From: Aliiruegeria sabulilitoris
GTDB taxonomy: Bacteria; Pseudomonadota; Alphaproteobacteria; Rhodobacterales; Rhodobacteraceae
Direction: 5' to 3'
DNA length: 64,000 nucleotides
NCBI RefSeq assembly: GCF_001558155.1
Contig: NZ_LOAS01000008.1
Location: forward strand, 62,001-126,000
Shown: one piece after another, positions 19,020 to 27,789 of the stretch
How the letters are laid out: the number at the start of each line of letters is the position of its first letter
How positions within the stretch are numbered: position 1 is the first letter of the stretch
Notes under the pieces: generated by a model
What the model was told of the DNA's origin: nothing
Database searches by the model: none
Seen by the model: the letters and a program-made list of their open reading frames with translations, nothing else
Made by a program: the position numbers and the translations under genes

Positions 19020-19726
19020 CCAAGCAGGGACAGGATCATGTCCGAGAGGTCTTCGGGCCGGGAAAGCTGCGGGAAATGTCCGGCCTCCAACGTTTCCACC
19101 CGCCGACAAGGGCTCCAATCGCACATGCGCGCCTGCAGCTCGGGCGTCACAGTCCTGTCATGACGGCAGAGGATGTAATCGCGCGCCACCCGCCCGAAAC
19201 TTTCCGCTCTCAGGTGGATCGGGTCGGTCTGGGGCGCATTCGCCTGTGGTCCGAGGAGTGCCAGCGCGGCCTGTTGCGCTGGCCCGGGCAGATCCTGGAA
19301 CAGGATATCGCCCGCAAGGGCCGGATCGAGCACGGTCGTGCCCCGCACGGGCCCGCGCCGCACTGCCGGGCCGATCGTCTCCGGCTCCAGTTTCTTCAGC
19401 GATAGCAGGCTGTCACCATCCCGCGGCAGGAAGGCGGCAACATAGATCAGCCGCCGCACCCGCTCCGGCACAAGCTCGGCCGCCGCCGATATCGCCATTC
19501 CGCCCATGGAATGACCAACGAGAACAGCCGGCTCGCAACGCTCAAGCCGGGCACGGAGCGCTTCGGCATAATGCGCGAGCGTCACTTCTTCCGGCGGTGT
19601 GGGGTCGGCGCCATGGCCGGGCAGGTCCACGGCCTCTACATCATGCCCGGCCCCGGCCAGAAGCGCGCTCACCCGCTCCCAGCAATCGGCCCGGCTCCAC
19701 GCCCCATGCACCAGGATAATGCGCAT
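19016..19726 (-). CDS. Alpha/beta hydrolase
   Basis: A 236-residue hydrolase close to the salicylate esterase/hydroxynitrile lyase type. It starts directly with the oxyanion strand MRIILVHGAWSRADCW, has the nucleophile elbow VGHSMGGMA, and ends with LEAGHFPQLSRPEDLS carrying the catalytic histidine. The ATG at 19726 gives the usual start for this subfamily; a longer frame upstream reads sequence without homology. Substrate unknown. It is convergent with the maturation protease gene and divergent from the DUF2478 gene. Confidence 0.87.
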   Translation of the reverse strand: MRIILVHGAWSRADCWERVSALLAGAGHDVEAVDLPGHGADPTPPEEVTLAHYAEALRARLERCEPAVLVGHSMGGMAISAAAELVPERVRRLIYVAAFLPRDGDSLLSLKKLEPETIGPAVRRGPVRGTTVLDPALAGDILFQDLPGPAQQAALALLGPQANAPQTDPIHLRAESFGRVARDYILCRHDRTVTPELQARMCDWSPCRRVETLEAGHFPQLSRPEDLSDMILSLLG

Positions 19727-19814
19727 TCTCCCCCCTCGCGACCCTGCTTGGCCTTCAGTTTCCCACCCCGGATGTGCTAGGCCAGCGGGGAGAACATGAC
19801 AAGCGGCGGTGCCC

Positions 19815-20327
19815 ATGCGACTGGCCCATACCGGATCCGACATACCGGGCAAGATGAACGAGACCCTGCGCCGGCTGGCCGAGGCGATGCAGGCCGAAGG
19901 TGCCCGCGTGGTCGGCGCGGTACAGGTGAATCGCGAGCCCGACAGCGAGGACGTGCCCTGCGACATGGACCTGAAGCTGCTGCCCGACGGGCCGCATATG
20001 TGCATTTCCCAGTCGCTCGGCCCGGGATCGACCGGCTGCCGGCTCGACACTGAACAGCTGGAGGCGGCGGTTCATGAATGCGGCCAACGCCTCGCGAAGG
20101 GGGCGGACCTGTTCTTCGTCAACAAGTTTGGCAGCCACGAAGCCGAAGGCCGGGGTTTCCGGGACCTGATCGGAACCGCGCTGGCCGAGGACGTTGCCGT
20201 TGTGGTTGGCGTCACCGAGGCCAAACTGGACGATTTCCGGGCGTTCAGCGGTGACATGGCCGAGGAATTGCCCTGCGATTTCGATATCCTGTTGGAGTGG
20301 TGCCGCGCGGGCATGCAAGGCGCATAA
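19815..20327 (+). CDS. DUF2478 domain protein
   Basis: A 170-residue protein matching DUF2478: GAVQVNREP near the start, then MDLKLLPDG, ISQSLGPGSTGCRLD, GADLFFVNKFGSHEAEGRGFRDLI and VAVVVGVTEAKLDDFRAF. The family resembles nucleoside triphosphatases of the THEP1 type and is often found near molybdate uptake genes. Here it precedes the nitrate locus, which contains a molybdoenzyme, but is 133 bp from nasT. The start is either the ATG at 19815 or the GTG at 19809; neither has a strong ribosome site. Confidence 0.78.
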   Translation: MRLAHTGSDIPGKMNETLRRLAEAMQAEGARVVGAVQVNREPDSEDVPCDMDLKLLPDGPHMCISQSLGPGSTGCRLDTEQLEAAVHECGQRLAKGADLFFVNKFGSHEAEGRGFRDLIGTALAEDVAVVVGVTEAKLDDFRAFSGDMAEELPCDFDILLEWCRAGMQGA

Positions 20328-20460
20328 TTTCCGGGCATCCCGCACAGGAATTGCGCGAAGCAGGCTCCCATGCCCCAACATACCTCGATTGTCGCGGCAG
20401 CATCGGGTTGAAACTGTCCCCATGCTTGCCCGACCCACGGGCAAAGATTCACGGGATGTC

Positions 20461-21045
20461 ATGACAAACCGCCTTTCCATCGTAATTGTCGAACAGGATC
20501 GAGAACGCGCCCTGCTGATCGTGGATGCGCTGCGCGCCTCGGGAGATCACGAAATCTCCGTCATCTCCGAGCGTACCGGCCTGTCGCGCCTGATCTCCGA
20601 GAAGAACCCCGATGTCGTGCTGGTCGATGTGACCTCGCCTTCGCGCGACATGCTGGAGGAACTCACGCTCGCCTCCTCGCCGCTTGATCGGCCCGTGGCC
20701 ATGTTCGTGGACCGCTCCGACGACAACCTCACCCGCGCCGCCATCGAGGCGGGTGTTTCCGCCTACGTGGTCGACGGGTTGGCGCCGGGCCGGATCAAGC
20801 CGGTGCTCGACGCCGCCATCACCCGCTTTCACATGTTCCACGCCATGCGGGCCGAACTGGCCGCCACCAAGCGCGCGCTGGAGGAGCGCAAGATCATCGA
20901 CCGCGCCAAGGGCCTGTTGATGAAGGCGCGCGGGCTGGACGAGGACGCCGCCTACGCGTTGCTGCGCAAGGCGGCGATGGACCAGGGCAAGAAGATGGTC
21001 GATGTCGCCGAGGCTCTGGTCACGGCGGCGGGGCTGCTCTCATGA
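20461..21045 (+). CDS. nasT: ANTAR-domain response regulator NasT (antiterminator)
   Basis: A 194-residue protein with a receiver-like domain (1-120, including VVLVDVTSPSRDMLEEL) and a C-terminal ANTAR domain: a coiled coil (AELAATKRALEERK), then IIDRAKGLLMKARGLDEDAAYALLRKAAMD. Known of the family: NasT binds paired hexaloop hairpins in the leader of nitrate-assimilation genes and prevents termination when not held by NasS. The leader at 22331-22456 fits. nasS follows with an ATGA overlap. Start at the ATG at 20461; the ribosome site is weak (GGGAT). Confidence 0.94.
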   Translation: MTNRLSIVIVEQDRERALLIVDALRASGDHEISVISERTGLSRLISEKNPDVVLVDVTSPSRDMLEELTLASSPLDRPVAMFVDRSDDNLTRAAIEAGVSAYVVDGLAPGRIKPVLDAAITRFHMFHAMRAELAATKRALEERKIIDRAKGLLMKARGLDEDAAYALLRKAAMDQGKKMVDVAEALVTAAGLLS

Positions 21046-22217
21046 ATCAAATCCCGCTGACGCTCGGCTATATCCCGCTTGTGGACGCCGCCCCGCTGAT
21101 CATTGCCCGCGAGCTTGGCTTCGCCGAGCGCGAGGGGCTGGCCCTGACCCTGCGGGCCGCGCCCTCCTGGTCCACGCTGCGCGACCTCGTGGCGCTCGGC
21201 CAGATTGAGGCCGCCCACATGCTCGCTCCCGTTCCCGTGGCCACGGCGCTCGGGCTGGGCGGCCTTCCCAGCCGGCTGGATGCGCTTTGCGTGCTTTCGG
21301 TGGGCGGCAACACGGTGGGCGTGTCCAACGAACTTGCCGCCGCCATGCGCGCGGCCGGCCACGATTTCGACTTCGCGGATGCCACCGCCGCCGGCAAGGC
21401 ATTGATCGCGGCCGCGGGCGACCGCCTGCGGATCGGCGTGCCCTTCCCTTTCTCGATGCATGCCGAGCTGCTCTATTACTGGCTCGGTGCGCTCGGGCTG
21501 GAAGCGCCGCAAGCGCTGGACGTGCATACCGTCCCCCCGCCGCTCATGGCCGAGGCGCTGGCCTCGGGCGATGTGGACGCCTTCTGCGTGGGGGCGCCCT
21601 GGGGCTCGATCGCGGTCGAAAACGGCTCGGGCGAGTTGCTGCTGCCAACCTCGGCCATCTGGGCCTTCGCCCCGGAAAAGGTGCTCGCTGTGCGCCATGA
21701 CTGGGCCGAAAGCGAGCCCGACCTTGCCAAGCGCCTGATCCGCTGCATGTGGCGCGCGACCCGCTGGCTGGCGGATCGCTCCAATTTCGTCACCGCCTCC
21801 GAGATCCTTGCCCGCCCGGAATATCTCAACCTGCCGGCAGAACTGCTCGAACGCTCCCTGACCGGACAACTGACGATCTCCCCGCGCGGCGAACAGCGCC
21901 GGGTGGAAGACTATCTCCATTTCCACGACGGCGCCGCGACCTTCCCCTGGCGCAGCCAGGCCGGCTGGATCGCCGCCCGTCTGGCCGCGCGCATGGGGCT
22001 CGATCGCGCCAGCGCCCGCCGCGCCGCGCACAGCGTCTTTCGCAGCGATCTCTACCGGGCCGCCCTCGCCGGGCTCGCGGTCGATCTGCCCGGCGCCTCC
22101 GAGAAACTCGAAGGCGCCCTCGAACAGGCGACCGAAGTCCCCGCCCAGAGCGGAAGCTTGATTCTGCACCGTGACCGTTTCTTCGATGGTCAAATCTTTG
22201 ACCCGGGCGCCATTTGA
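21042..22217 (+). CDS. nasS: Nitrate-sensing NrtA-like protein NasS
   Basis: A 391-residue protein of the NrtA/CmpA solute-binding family without a signal peptide, beginning LTLGYIPLVDAAPLIIARELGFAEREGLAL. Conserved blocks include AHMLAPVPVATALG, GIPFPFSMHAELL (with V for I here) and AFCVGAPWGSIAVENGSGELLLP. Known of the family: in the cytoplasm, NasS holds NasT inactive and releases it on binding nitrate or nitrite. It overlaps nasT by 4 bp, matching the stoichiometric pairing. It is a paralogue of the periplasmic NrtA encoded 285 bp downstream. Confidence 0.93.
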   Translation: MNQIPLTLGYIPLVDAAPLIIARELGFAEREGLALTLRAAPSWSTLRDLVALGQIEAAHMLAPVPVATALGLGGLPSRLDALCVLSVGGNTVGVSNELAAAMRAAGHDFDFADATAAGKALIAAAGDRLRIGVPFPFSMHAELLYYWLGALGLEAPQALDVHTVPPPLMAEALASGDVDAFCVGAPWGSIAVENGSGELLLPTSAIWAFAPEKVLAVRHDWAESEPDLAKRLIRCMWRATRWLADRSNFVTASEILARPEYLNLPAELLERSLTGQLTISPRGEQRRVEDYLHFHDGAATFPWRSQAGWIAARLAARMGLDRASARRAAHSVFRSDLYRAALAGLAVDLPGASEKLEGALEQATEVPAQSGSLILHRDRFFDGQIFDPGAI

Positions 22218-22330
22218 CGCCCACAGATTGAGCAGGCGGCGTACCCGACCCATAAGAACCTCGAAAAAGGCCCACTAGCTGCATCGCAGCATTGACCCAA
22301 AGCAGCGCAGCATCCCTAATAAACCTGTCT

Positions 22331-22378
22331 CCGGGGCAAGGGCGTCCCACCAGAGACATCGCTCCGATGATCCGGGGC
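22331..22378 (+). promoter_or_regulatory. Candidate NasT (ANTAR) target: two hexaloop hairpins in the nrtA leader
   Basis: Two consecutive hairpins with 6-nt loops. The first is GGGGC-AAGGGC-GTCCC (22333-22348); its loop has A at position 1 and G at position 4, as in known ANTAR targets. The second is GCTCCG-ATGATC-CGGGGC (22361-22378), with A at position 1 but A at position 4. They stand 12 nt apart and about 10 nt before an intrinsic terminator, the layout expected for NasT antitermination. Confidence 0.7.
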
Positions 22379-22387
22379 ATCCCGAGC

Positions 22388-22456
22388 AAAGCCGCTTGAG
22401 TCTTATGTCGTGTCCTCCTCCCACACGACTCCGAACTCAGCGGCTTTTTCTTTTTT
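22388..22456 (+). terminator. Leader terminator (attenuator) upstream of nrtA
   Basis: AAAGCCGCTTGAGT pairs with ACTCAGCGGCTTT (one bulge), with an inner hairpin GTCGTGT/ACACGAC, followed by a T-rich run (TTTTTCTTTTTT) ending about 45 bp before the nrtA ATG. Lying inside the nas locus, it should stop transcription unless NasT acts. Confidence 0.85.
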
Positions 22457-22502
22457 CGGCGCCCCACCTCCCGAAACGCGCCACCGACAGACAGAGGTTT
22501 CA

Positions 22503-23873
22503 ATGAACAAGACTCTTGCCCTGGCCCTCGCCGCTTCAACGGCCCTGACGGCCCCGGCCCTCGCCGAGATGCTGGACGTCGAGAAGGATGAGCTGACCTT
22601 CGGCTTCATCAAGCTGACCGACATGGCCCCGCTCGCCGTGGCCTACGAGAAGGGCTATTTCGAGGATGAAGGGCTCTTCGTGACACTCGAAGCGCAGGCC
22701 AACTGGAAAGTGCTGCTCGACGGCGTGATCGGTGGCCAGCTCGACGGCGCCCACATGCTTGCCGGCCAGCCGCTCGCCGCCACCATCGGCTTCGGCACCG
22801 AGGCCCATATCATCACCCCCTTCTCGATGGATCTGAACGGCAACGGCATCACCGTGTCCAACGAGATCTGGGCGCTTATGAAGGAACATGTCGAGCACGA
22901 TGCCGAGGGCAAGCCGGTCCACCCGATCCCGGCCTCCGCGCTCAAGCCCGTGGTCGACGCCTTCGCAGACGAGGGCAAGCCCTTCAACATGGGCATGGTC
23001 TTCCCGGTCTCCACCCACAATTACGAGCTGCGCTACTGGCTGGCCGCCGGCGGCATCAAGCCGGGCTACTACTCCCCCGAGGACGTGACCGGCCAGATCG
23101 ACGCCGAGGTACTGCTCTCCGTCACCCCGCCGCCGCAGATGCCCGCCACGATGGAAGCCGGCACGATCTATGGCTACTGCGTGGGTGAGCCGTGGAACCA
23201 GCAGGCCGTGTTCAAAGGCATCGGCGTGCCGGTCATCACCGACTATGAGCTGTGGAAGAACAATCCGGAGAAGGTCTTCGGCATCTCCGCCGCCTTCCAG
23301 GAAGAGAACCCGCAGACCACCATCGCCGTGACCAAGGCACTGATCCGCGCCGCCATGTGGCTCGACGAGAACGACAACGCCAACCGTCCCGAAGCCGTGG
23401 AGATCCTGTCGCGCTCCGAATATGTCGGCGCCGATTACGACGTGATCGCCAACTCCATGACCGGCACTTTTGAGTACGAAAAGGGCGACAAGCGCGAGGT
23501 TCCCGATTTCAACGTGTTCTTCCGCTACAACGCGACCTACCCCTATTACTCCGACGCCATCTGGTACCTGACCCAGATGCGCCGCTGGGGCCAGATCGCC
23601 GAGGCCAAGCCGGATAGCTGGTACGACGAGGTCGCCAAGTCGGTCTACAAGCCGGAAATCTACCTCGCCGCCGCCGAGAGCCTGATCGATGACGGCCTGG
23701 CCACCGCCGACATGTTCGACTTCGACACCGATGGCTACAAGGCCCCGACCCCGGCCGAGGATATCATCGACGGCATCGCCTATGACGGCCGCACCCCCAA
23801 CGCCTATCTCGACAGCCTGCCGATCGGCCTGAAGGGCGATCAGAAGGTCGTGGGCAACGAAGTACAAGGCTGA
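22503..23873 (+). CDS. nrtA: Nitrate ABC transporter, periplasmic binding protein
   Basis: A 456-residue binding protein with a signal peptide ([21 protein letters not shown]). The body matches Nrt[77 protein letters not shown] and [20 protein letters not shown]. Known of the family: captures nitrate (and nitrite) in the periplasm for the NrtB permease. It is the first gene after the NasT-controlled leader. A strong hairpin follows it before nrtB. Confidence 0.94.
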   Translation: MNKTLALALAASTALTAPALAEMLDVEKDELTFGFIKLTDMAPLAVAYEKGYFEDEGLFVTLEAQANWKVLLDGVIGGQLDGAHMLAGQPLAATIGFGTEAHIITPFSMDLNGNGITVSNEIWALMKEHVEHDAEGKPVHPIPASALKPVVDAFADEGKPFNMGMVFPVSTHNYELRYWLAAGGIKPGYYSPEDVTGQIDAEVLLSVTPPPQMPATMEAGTIYGYCVGEPWNQQAVFKGIGVPVITDYELWKNNPEKVFGISAAFQEENPQTTIAVTKALIRAAMWLDENDNANRPEAVEILSRSEYVGADYDVIANSMTGTFEYEKGDKREVPDFNVFFRYNATYPYYSDAIWYLTQMRRWGQIAEAKPDSWYDEVAKSVYKPEIYLAAAESLIDDGLATADMFDFDTDGYKAPTPAEDIIDGIAYDGRTPNAYLDSLPIGLKGDQKVVGNEVQG

Positions 23874-23911
23874 CCGACCTGCCGGCCCACCGTCTCCCGG
23901 GCCGGCACAAA

Positions 23912-23966
23912 CGGGATGGCGGGCGGGGCGATGCTCGTCAGAGCGAGCGTCCGTCCCGCCATCCCG
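23912..23966 (+). terminator. Intercistronic stem-loop between nrtA and nrtB
   Basis: A perfect 12-bp inverted repeat, CGGGATGGCGGG with CCCGCCATCCCG, encloses a smaller hairpin GCTCG/CGAGC. A second 8-bp repeat (GCCGGCCC/GGGCCGGC) lies just before it at 23881-23906. There is no T-run. Such structures between a binding-protein gene and its permease usually stabilise the upstream message or reduce read-through, giving more binding protein. Confidence 0.65.
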
Positions 23967-24049
23967 ACACTGAACAATCCGAACAGCCATTTCCGAGCAA
24001 GGGCAGCGCCCTCGGGCCCCAGCTCCCCGCCAGACCTAGGATAGCCAAG

Positions 24050-25135
24050 ATGACCGCCATCGACCCCGTCAACACCAGCACCCAGGAGGCCGTTGAGGCC
24101 CGCAAGGCCCGCCTCTTCACACGCATCAACAAGGCCGATTCCTGGTTCAAGGTGCTTGGCCTCTCCTTCATGACCCCGCTGCTCAAGGCCGCCGCCGGCG
24201 ACAATCCGAAAGCCCAGATGAAGGAAATCTGGATCCTGCTCGGTGTCCCGCTGCTGTCGATTCTCTGCTTCCTGCTGCTTTGGGCCAACCTCGCGCCCAA
24301 GGTGCAAACCTCCCTCGGCGCCGTCCCCGGCCCGGCGCAAGTCTGGGAACAGGTGGAAAACCTGCATGAAGACGCCAAGCGCGAATGGCAGAAGGAAGAG
24401 GATTTCTACACCCGTCAGGACACGCGCAACGCCAAGCTGGAAGCGGCCGGCAAGTCCGACAAGGTCAAGCACCGCCAGTACACCGGCAAGCCGACCTATT
24501 ACGACCAGATCTGGACCTCGATCCAGACCGTGTTCTTCGGCTTCCTGCTGGCCTCCGCGGTCGCCATCCCGCTCGGCATCGTCGCCGGTCTCTCTCGCGC
24601 CGGTGAAGCTGCGCTGAACCCGATCATCCAGATCTTCAAGCCGGTCTCGCCGCTGGCATGGCTGCCCATAGTCACCATGATCGTCTCTGCCACCTACACG
24701 ACCAATGACGGCATGTTCACCAAGTCCTTCCTGATCTCGGCCATCACCGTGACGCTCTGCTCGCTCTGGCCGACGCTGATCAACACCTCGCTGGGTGTGG
24801 CTTCCATCGACAAGGATCTCGTCAACGTCTCCAAGGTCCTGAAGATGAACACCTGGACCAAGATCACCAAGCTGGTGCTGCCCTCCGCCCTGCCGCTGAT
24901 GTTCACCGGCCTGCGCCTGTCGCTCGGGGTTGGCTGGATGGTGCTGATCGCCGCCGAGATGCTGGCGCAGAACCCGGGCCTCGGCAAATTCGTCTGGGAC
25001 GAGTTCCAGAACGGCTCCAGCCAGTCGCTCGCCAAGATCATGGTCGCGGTCTTCACCATCGGCATCATCGGCTTCCTGCTCGACCGCCTGATGTTCGCGC
25101 TCCAGTCGCTCTTTACCTTCTCCAACAACCGGTGA
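24050..25135 (+). CDS. nrtB: Nitrate ABC transporter permease
   Basis: A 361-residue permease with an N-terminal helix (IWILLGVPLLSILCFLLLW), a long charged periplasmic-type insert (about 90-145, including EWQKEEDFYTRQDTRN), then five or so helices with the BPD-type EAA loop (SIDKDLVNVSKVLKMNTWTK...VLPSALPLMFTGLR). It matches NrtB but is longer than the cyanobacterial protein because of the insert, a feature seen in proteobacterial homologues. Known role: membrane channel of the nitrate importer, driven by the NrtCD ATPase that follows. Confidence 0.92.
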   Translation: MTAIDPVNTSTQEAVEARKARLFTRINKADSWFKVLGLSFMTPLLKAAAGDNPKAQMKEIWILLGVPLLSILCFLLLWANLAPKVQTSLGAVPGPAQVWEQVENLHEDAKREWQKEEDFYTRQDTRNAKLEAAGKSDKVKHRQYTGKPTYYDQIWTSIQTVFFGFLLASAVAIPLGIVAGLSRAGEAALNPIIQIFKPVSPLAWLPIVTMIVSATYTTNDGMFTKSFLISAITVTLCSLWPTLINTSLGVASIDKDLVNVSKVLKMNTWTKITKLVLPSALPLMFTGLRLSLGVGWMVLIAAEMLAQNPGLGKFVWDEFQNGSSQSLAKIMVAVFTIGIIGFLLDRLMFALQSLFTFSNNR

Positions 25136-25140
25136 CCCAG

Positions 25141-26844
25141 ATGAGCATTCTCAAGTTCGACAACGTCACCAAGTCCTTCGGCGAGGGCACGGCGAAAACC
25201 GATATTCTCAAGAATATCAACCTCGAAGTGGCGGAAGGCGAGTTCCTTGTCCTGCTCGGCTTCTCCGGCACCGGCAAGACGACGCTGATCAACCTGATGG
25301 CCGGGCTTGAGTTCCCGACCAAGGGCAAGGTCACTTTCAAGGGCGCCCCCATAACCGGGCCGGGCCGCGAGCGTGGCGTGATCTTCCAGAACTACTCGCT
25401 GATGCCCTGGCTGACCGTCACCGGCAACATCAAGCTCGCCGTGGACACCGTCTTTCCCAAGATGGGCAAAGCAGAGAAAGACGCGCTGGTCGCCAAATAC
25501 GTCAAGATGGTCGGCCTCTCCCATGCCGCCGCCCGTCGCCCCGCCGAGCTGTCGGGCGGCATGCGCCAGCGGGTCAACGTGGCCCGCGCGCTCGCCATGA
25601 GCCCGGAGCTTCTGCTGCTCGACGAGCCGCTCTCCGCGCTCGACGCGCTCACCCGCGCCAATCTCGCCGACGAGATCGAGCATATCTGGGAAGCCGACAA
25701 GAAGACCTGCGTGCTCATCACCAATGACGTGGACGAGGCCATTGTGCTGGCCGATCGCATCATTGCGCTGAACCCCGACGGCACGCTCGGCGAGGAATTC
25801 CGCGTCACCATCCCCCGCCCGCGCGACCGTGGCGAGATGAACCATGACGCCGAATTCAAGCGCCTGCGCGGTGTGGTCACCAAGTACCTGATGGATGCCG
25901 GCATCAAGGCAAAGTCCGAGGAAACCCGCCAACTGCCCAACGTCACCGCTATCCATAACGAGCTGCCCCCCGCTGCGCTCAAGGCCGTGCAAGGCGAAGG
26001 CCGGACGGACAAGTACCTGGAGTTCTCGCAGCTTCACAAGATCTACCCCACGCCCAAGGGGCCGCTCACCGTGGTCGAGGATTTCAACCTCAAGCTGAAC
26101 AAGGGCGAATTCATCTCGCTGATCGGCCATTCGGGCTGTGGCAAGTCCACGGTGCTGACCATGGCCGCCGGCCTCAACGATATCTCCAAGGGCGTGATCA
26201 ATCTCGACGGACGCGGCGTTGTCGGCGCCGACCCCGAACGCGCCGTTGTCTTCCAGTCGCCCTCGCTCTTCCCCTGGCTCACCGCCAAGGAGAACGTCGC
26301 CGTGGGCGTGGAAAAGGTCTACCCGCGCGCCTCGCGGGCCGAGCGGCAGGATATCATCGAATACTACCTCGAACGCGTCGGCCTCGGCGAGAGCATGGAC
26401 AAGGCGGCCGTGGACCTCTCCAACGGCATGAAACAGCGCGTCGGCATCGCCCGCGCCTTCGCCCTCTCCCCCAAGCTGCTGCTGCTCGACGAGCCCTTCG
26501 GCATGCTCGACAGCCTCACCCGCTGGGAGTTGCAGGAAGTGCTGATGGAAGTCTGGTCGCGCACGAAGGTCACCGCGATCTGCGTCACCCATGACGTGGA
26601 CGAAGCCATCCTGCTGGCCGACCGCGTCGTGATGATGACCAACGGACCGCAGGCCACGATCGGGCGCATCGTCGATGTCGACCTGCCCCGCCCGCGCACC
26701 CGCAAGGCGCTGCTGGAGCATCCCGACTACTATCTCTACCGCGAGCAGGTGCTCTCCTTCCTCGAGGAATACGAGCACGGCGCCACGCCGAAATCCGCGC
26801 CTGTCTCCCAGATAGCTACACCCAAAACCGAAGAGGCCGCCTGA
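25141..26844 (+). CDS. nrtCD: Nitrate ABC transporter, fused double ATP-binding protein
   Basis: A 567-residue protein with two complete ABC ATPase domains. Domain 1 (about 3-255) has Walker A GFSGTGKTT, signature LSGGMRQRV and Walker B LLLLDEPLSALD. Domain 2 (about 290-545) has Walker A GHSGCGKST, signature LSNGMKQRV and Walker B LLLLDEPFGMLD. In cyanobacteria these are separate NrtC and NrtD, and NrtC carries an extra NrtA-like domain that is absent here. I prefer the ATG at 25141 (MSILKFDNV); a GTG at 25132 overlaps the nrtB stop. The stop overlaps the next start by 1 bp. Confidence 0.92.
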   Translation: MSILKFDNVTKSFGEGTAKTDILKNINLEVAEGEFLVLLGFSGTGKTTLINLMAGLEFPTKGKVTFKGAPITGPGRERGVIFQNYSLMPWLTVTGNIKLAVDTVFPKMGKAEKDALVAKYVKMVGLSHAAARRPAELSGGMRQRVNVARALAMSPELLLLDEPLSALDALTRANLADEIEHIWEADKKTCVLITNDVDEAIVLADRIIALNPDGTLGEEFRVTIPRPRDRGEMNHDAEFKRLRGVVTKYLMDAGIKAKSEETRQLPNVTAIHNELPPAALKAVQGEGRTDKYLEFSQLHKIYPTPKGPLTVVEDFNLKLNKGEFISLIGHSGCGKSTVLTMAAGLNDISKGVINLDGRGVVGADPERAVVFQSPSLFPWLTAKENVAVGVEKVYPRASRAERQDIIEYYLERVGLGESMDKAAVDLSNGMKQRVGIARAFALSPKLLLLDEPFGMLDSLTRWELQEVLMEVWSRTKVTAICVTHDVDEAILLADRVVMMTNGPQATIGRIVDVDLPRPRTRKALLEHPDYYLYREQVLSFLEEYEHGATPKSAPVSQIATPKTEEAA

Positions 26845-27776
26845 TGGATCTCGCACTCGACGCTCCCACCCGTACTTTCATCGAGGTCTCCGAGGTCTGG
26901 GTTCCCGAAAACGACAAGTTGGTGCTGGCCGCCGGCAATTACGGCTCGCTCGAAAACTTCGCCTCGATCTCCGGCAACGAGAGCTTCGCCAAGGGTGAGG
27001 GCCTGCCCGGCAAGGCCTGGGCCGAGGCCCGCCCGATCGTGCTGAAAGAGTTCGAAGGCTCCTATTTCAAGCGCACCGAGGCCGCGCATGAAGCGGGTCT
27101 CACCAGCGCCGTGGCGATTCCGGTGTTCGACGGCGAATTGCTTAACGCAGTTCTGGTCGTTCTCTGCGCCGACGACAACGAGCGTACCGGCGCCATCGAG
27201 ATCTGGCGCGACAAAGATGACGCGCTGATGCTGGAAGATGGCTATTACGGCGCCGCCAAACATTTCGAATGGGTCTCCAAGCACACGCATTTCCCGCGCG
27301 GCCAGGGGCTTCCAGGGGGCGTCTGGGCCTCCAATACGCCAATCCTGATGCGCGACCTCGGCTCGGGCTACAAGTTCATCCGTTCCGACAGCGCCGGCAA
27401 GGCAGGACTGACCACCGGCCTTGGCCTGCCCGTCCCGACGCCTTCCGGGCAGGAATACGTTCTTACCCTCCTCTCGGCTCGCGGCACCCCCATCGCGCGG
27501 CGCTTCGAGATATGGGACGCCCGCGCCGCCAAGGTCGGCAAGGCGAACGAAGCTGTGCTGATCGACGGCATCTGCGCCCGCGAAGGTCCGCTCTGGAACG
27601 AGGAATCCGAACGCCGCGCCACCGCATGGCAGGGCCTGATCGGTCGCGTGCTGGGCAGTGGTGTTCCGGTTGTCGAAAGCAAGGTTCCGGGCCTGACCGC
27701 CGGATACGACTCGATGGTCGCCCTGCCGATCCACCAGAACGGCGAGCTGTCCCACATCGTCGCCTGGTACGTGTGA
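26844..27776 (+). CDS. Protein with three GAF-like repeats in the nitrate operon
   Basis: A 310-residue soluble protein built of three related units. Repeats 1 (14-109) and 2 (118-211) share E-x-W, LxLxxGxYG, F-x-K/R-G-x-GLPG-x-x-W, P-I-(V/L)-(L/M) and AGLT-(S/T)-(A/G)-(V/L). Repeat 3 (221-309) is more diverged but keeps FEIW and SMVALPIHQNGELSHIVAW. The pattern resembles GAF domains. There is no output domain, signal peptide or membrane segment. Its position between the nitrate transporter ATPase and the globin, with 1-bp overlap upstream, implies a role in nitrate uptake or sensing, but the function is unknown to me. Confidence 0.75.
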   Translation: MDLALDAPTRTFIEVSEVWVPENDKLVLAAGNYGSLENFASISGNESFAKGEGLPGKAWAEARPIVLKEFEGSYFKRTEAAHEAGLTSAVAIPVFDGELLNAVLVVLCADDNERTGAIEIWRDKDDALMLEDGYYGAAKHFEWVSKHTHFPRGQGLPGGVWASNTPILMRDLGSGYKFIRSDSAGKAGLTTGLGLPVPTPSGQEYVLTLLSARGTPIARRFEIWDARAAKVGKANEAVLIDGICAREGPLWNEESERRATAWQGLIGRVLGSGVPVVESKVPGLTAGYDSMVALPIHQNGELSHIVAWYV

Positions 27777-27789
27777 GCGGCCTGATCCG

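Noticed and set aside
20328-20460. A sigma-54 promoter upstream of nasT
   Set aside because: GCACAGGAATTGC near 20347 looked suggestive, but the GG and GC pair do not have the required 10-bp spacing.
24694-26856. A 720-codon minus-strand frame opposite nrtB and nrtCD
   Set aside because: Both genes on the plus strand have full sets of ABC transporter motifs; the opposite frame shows none.
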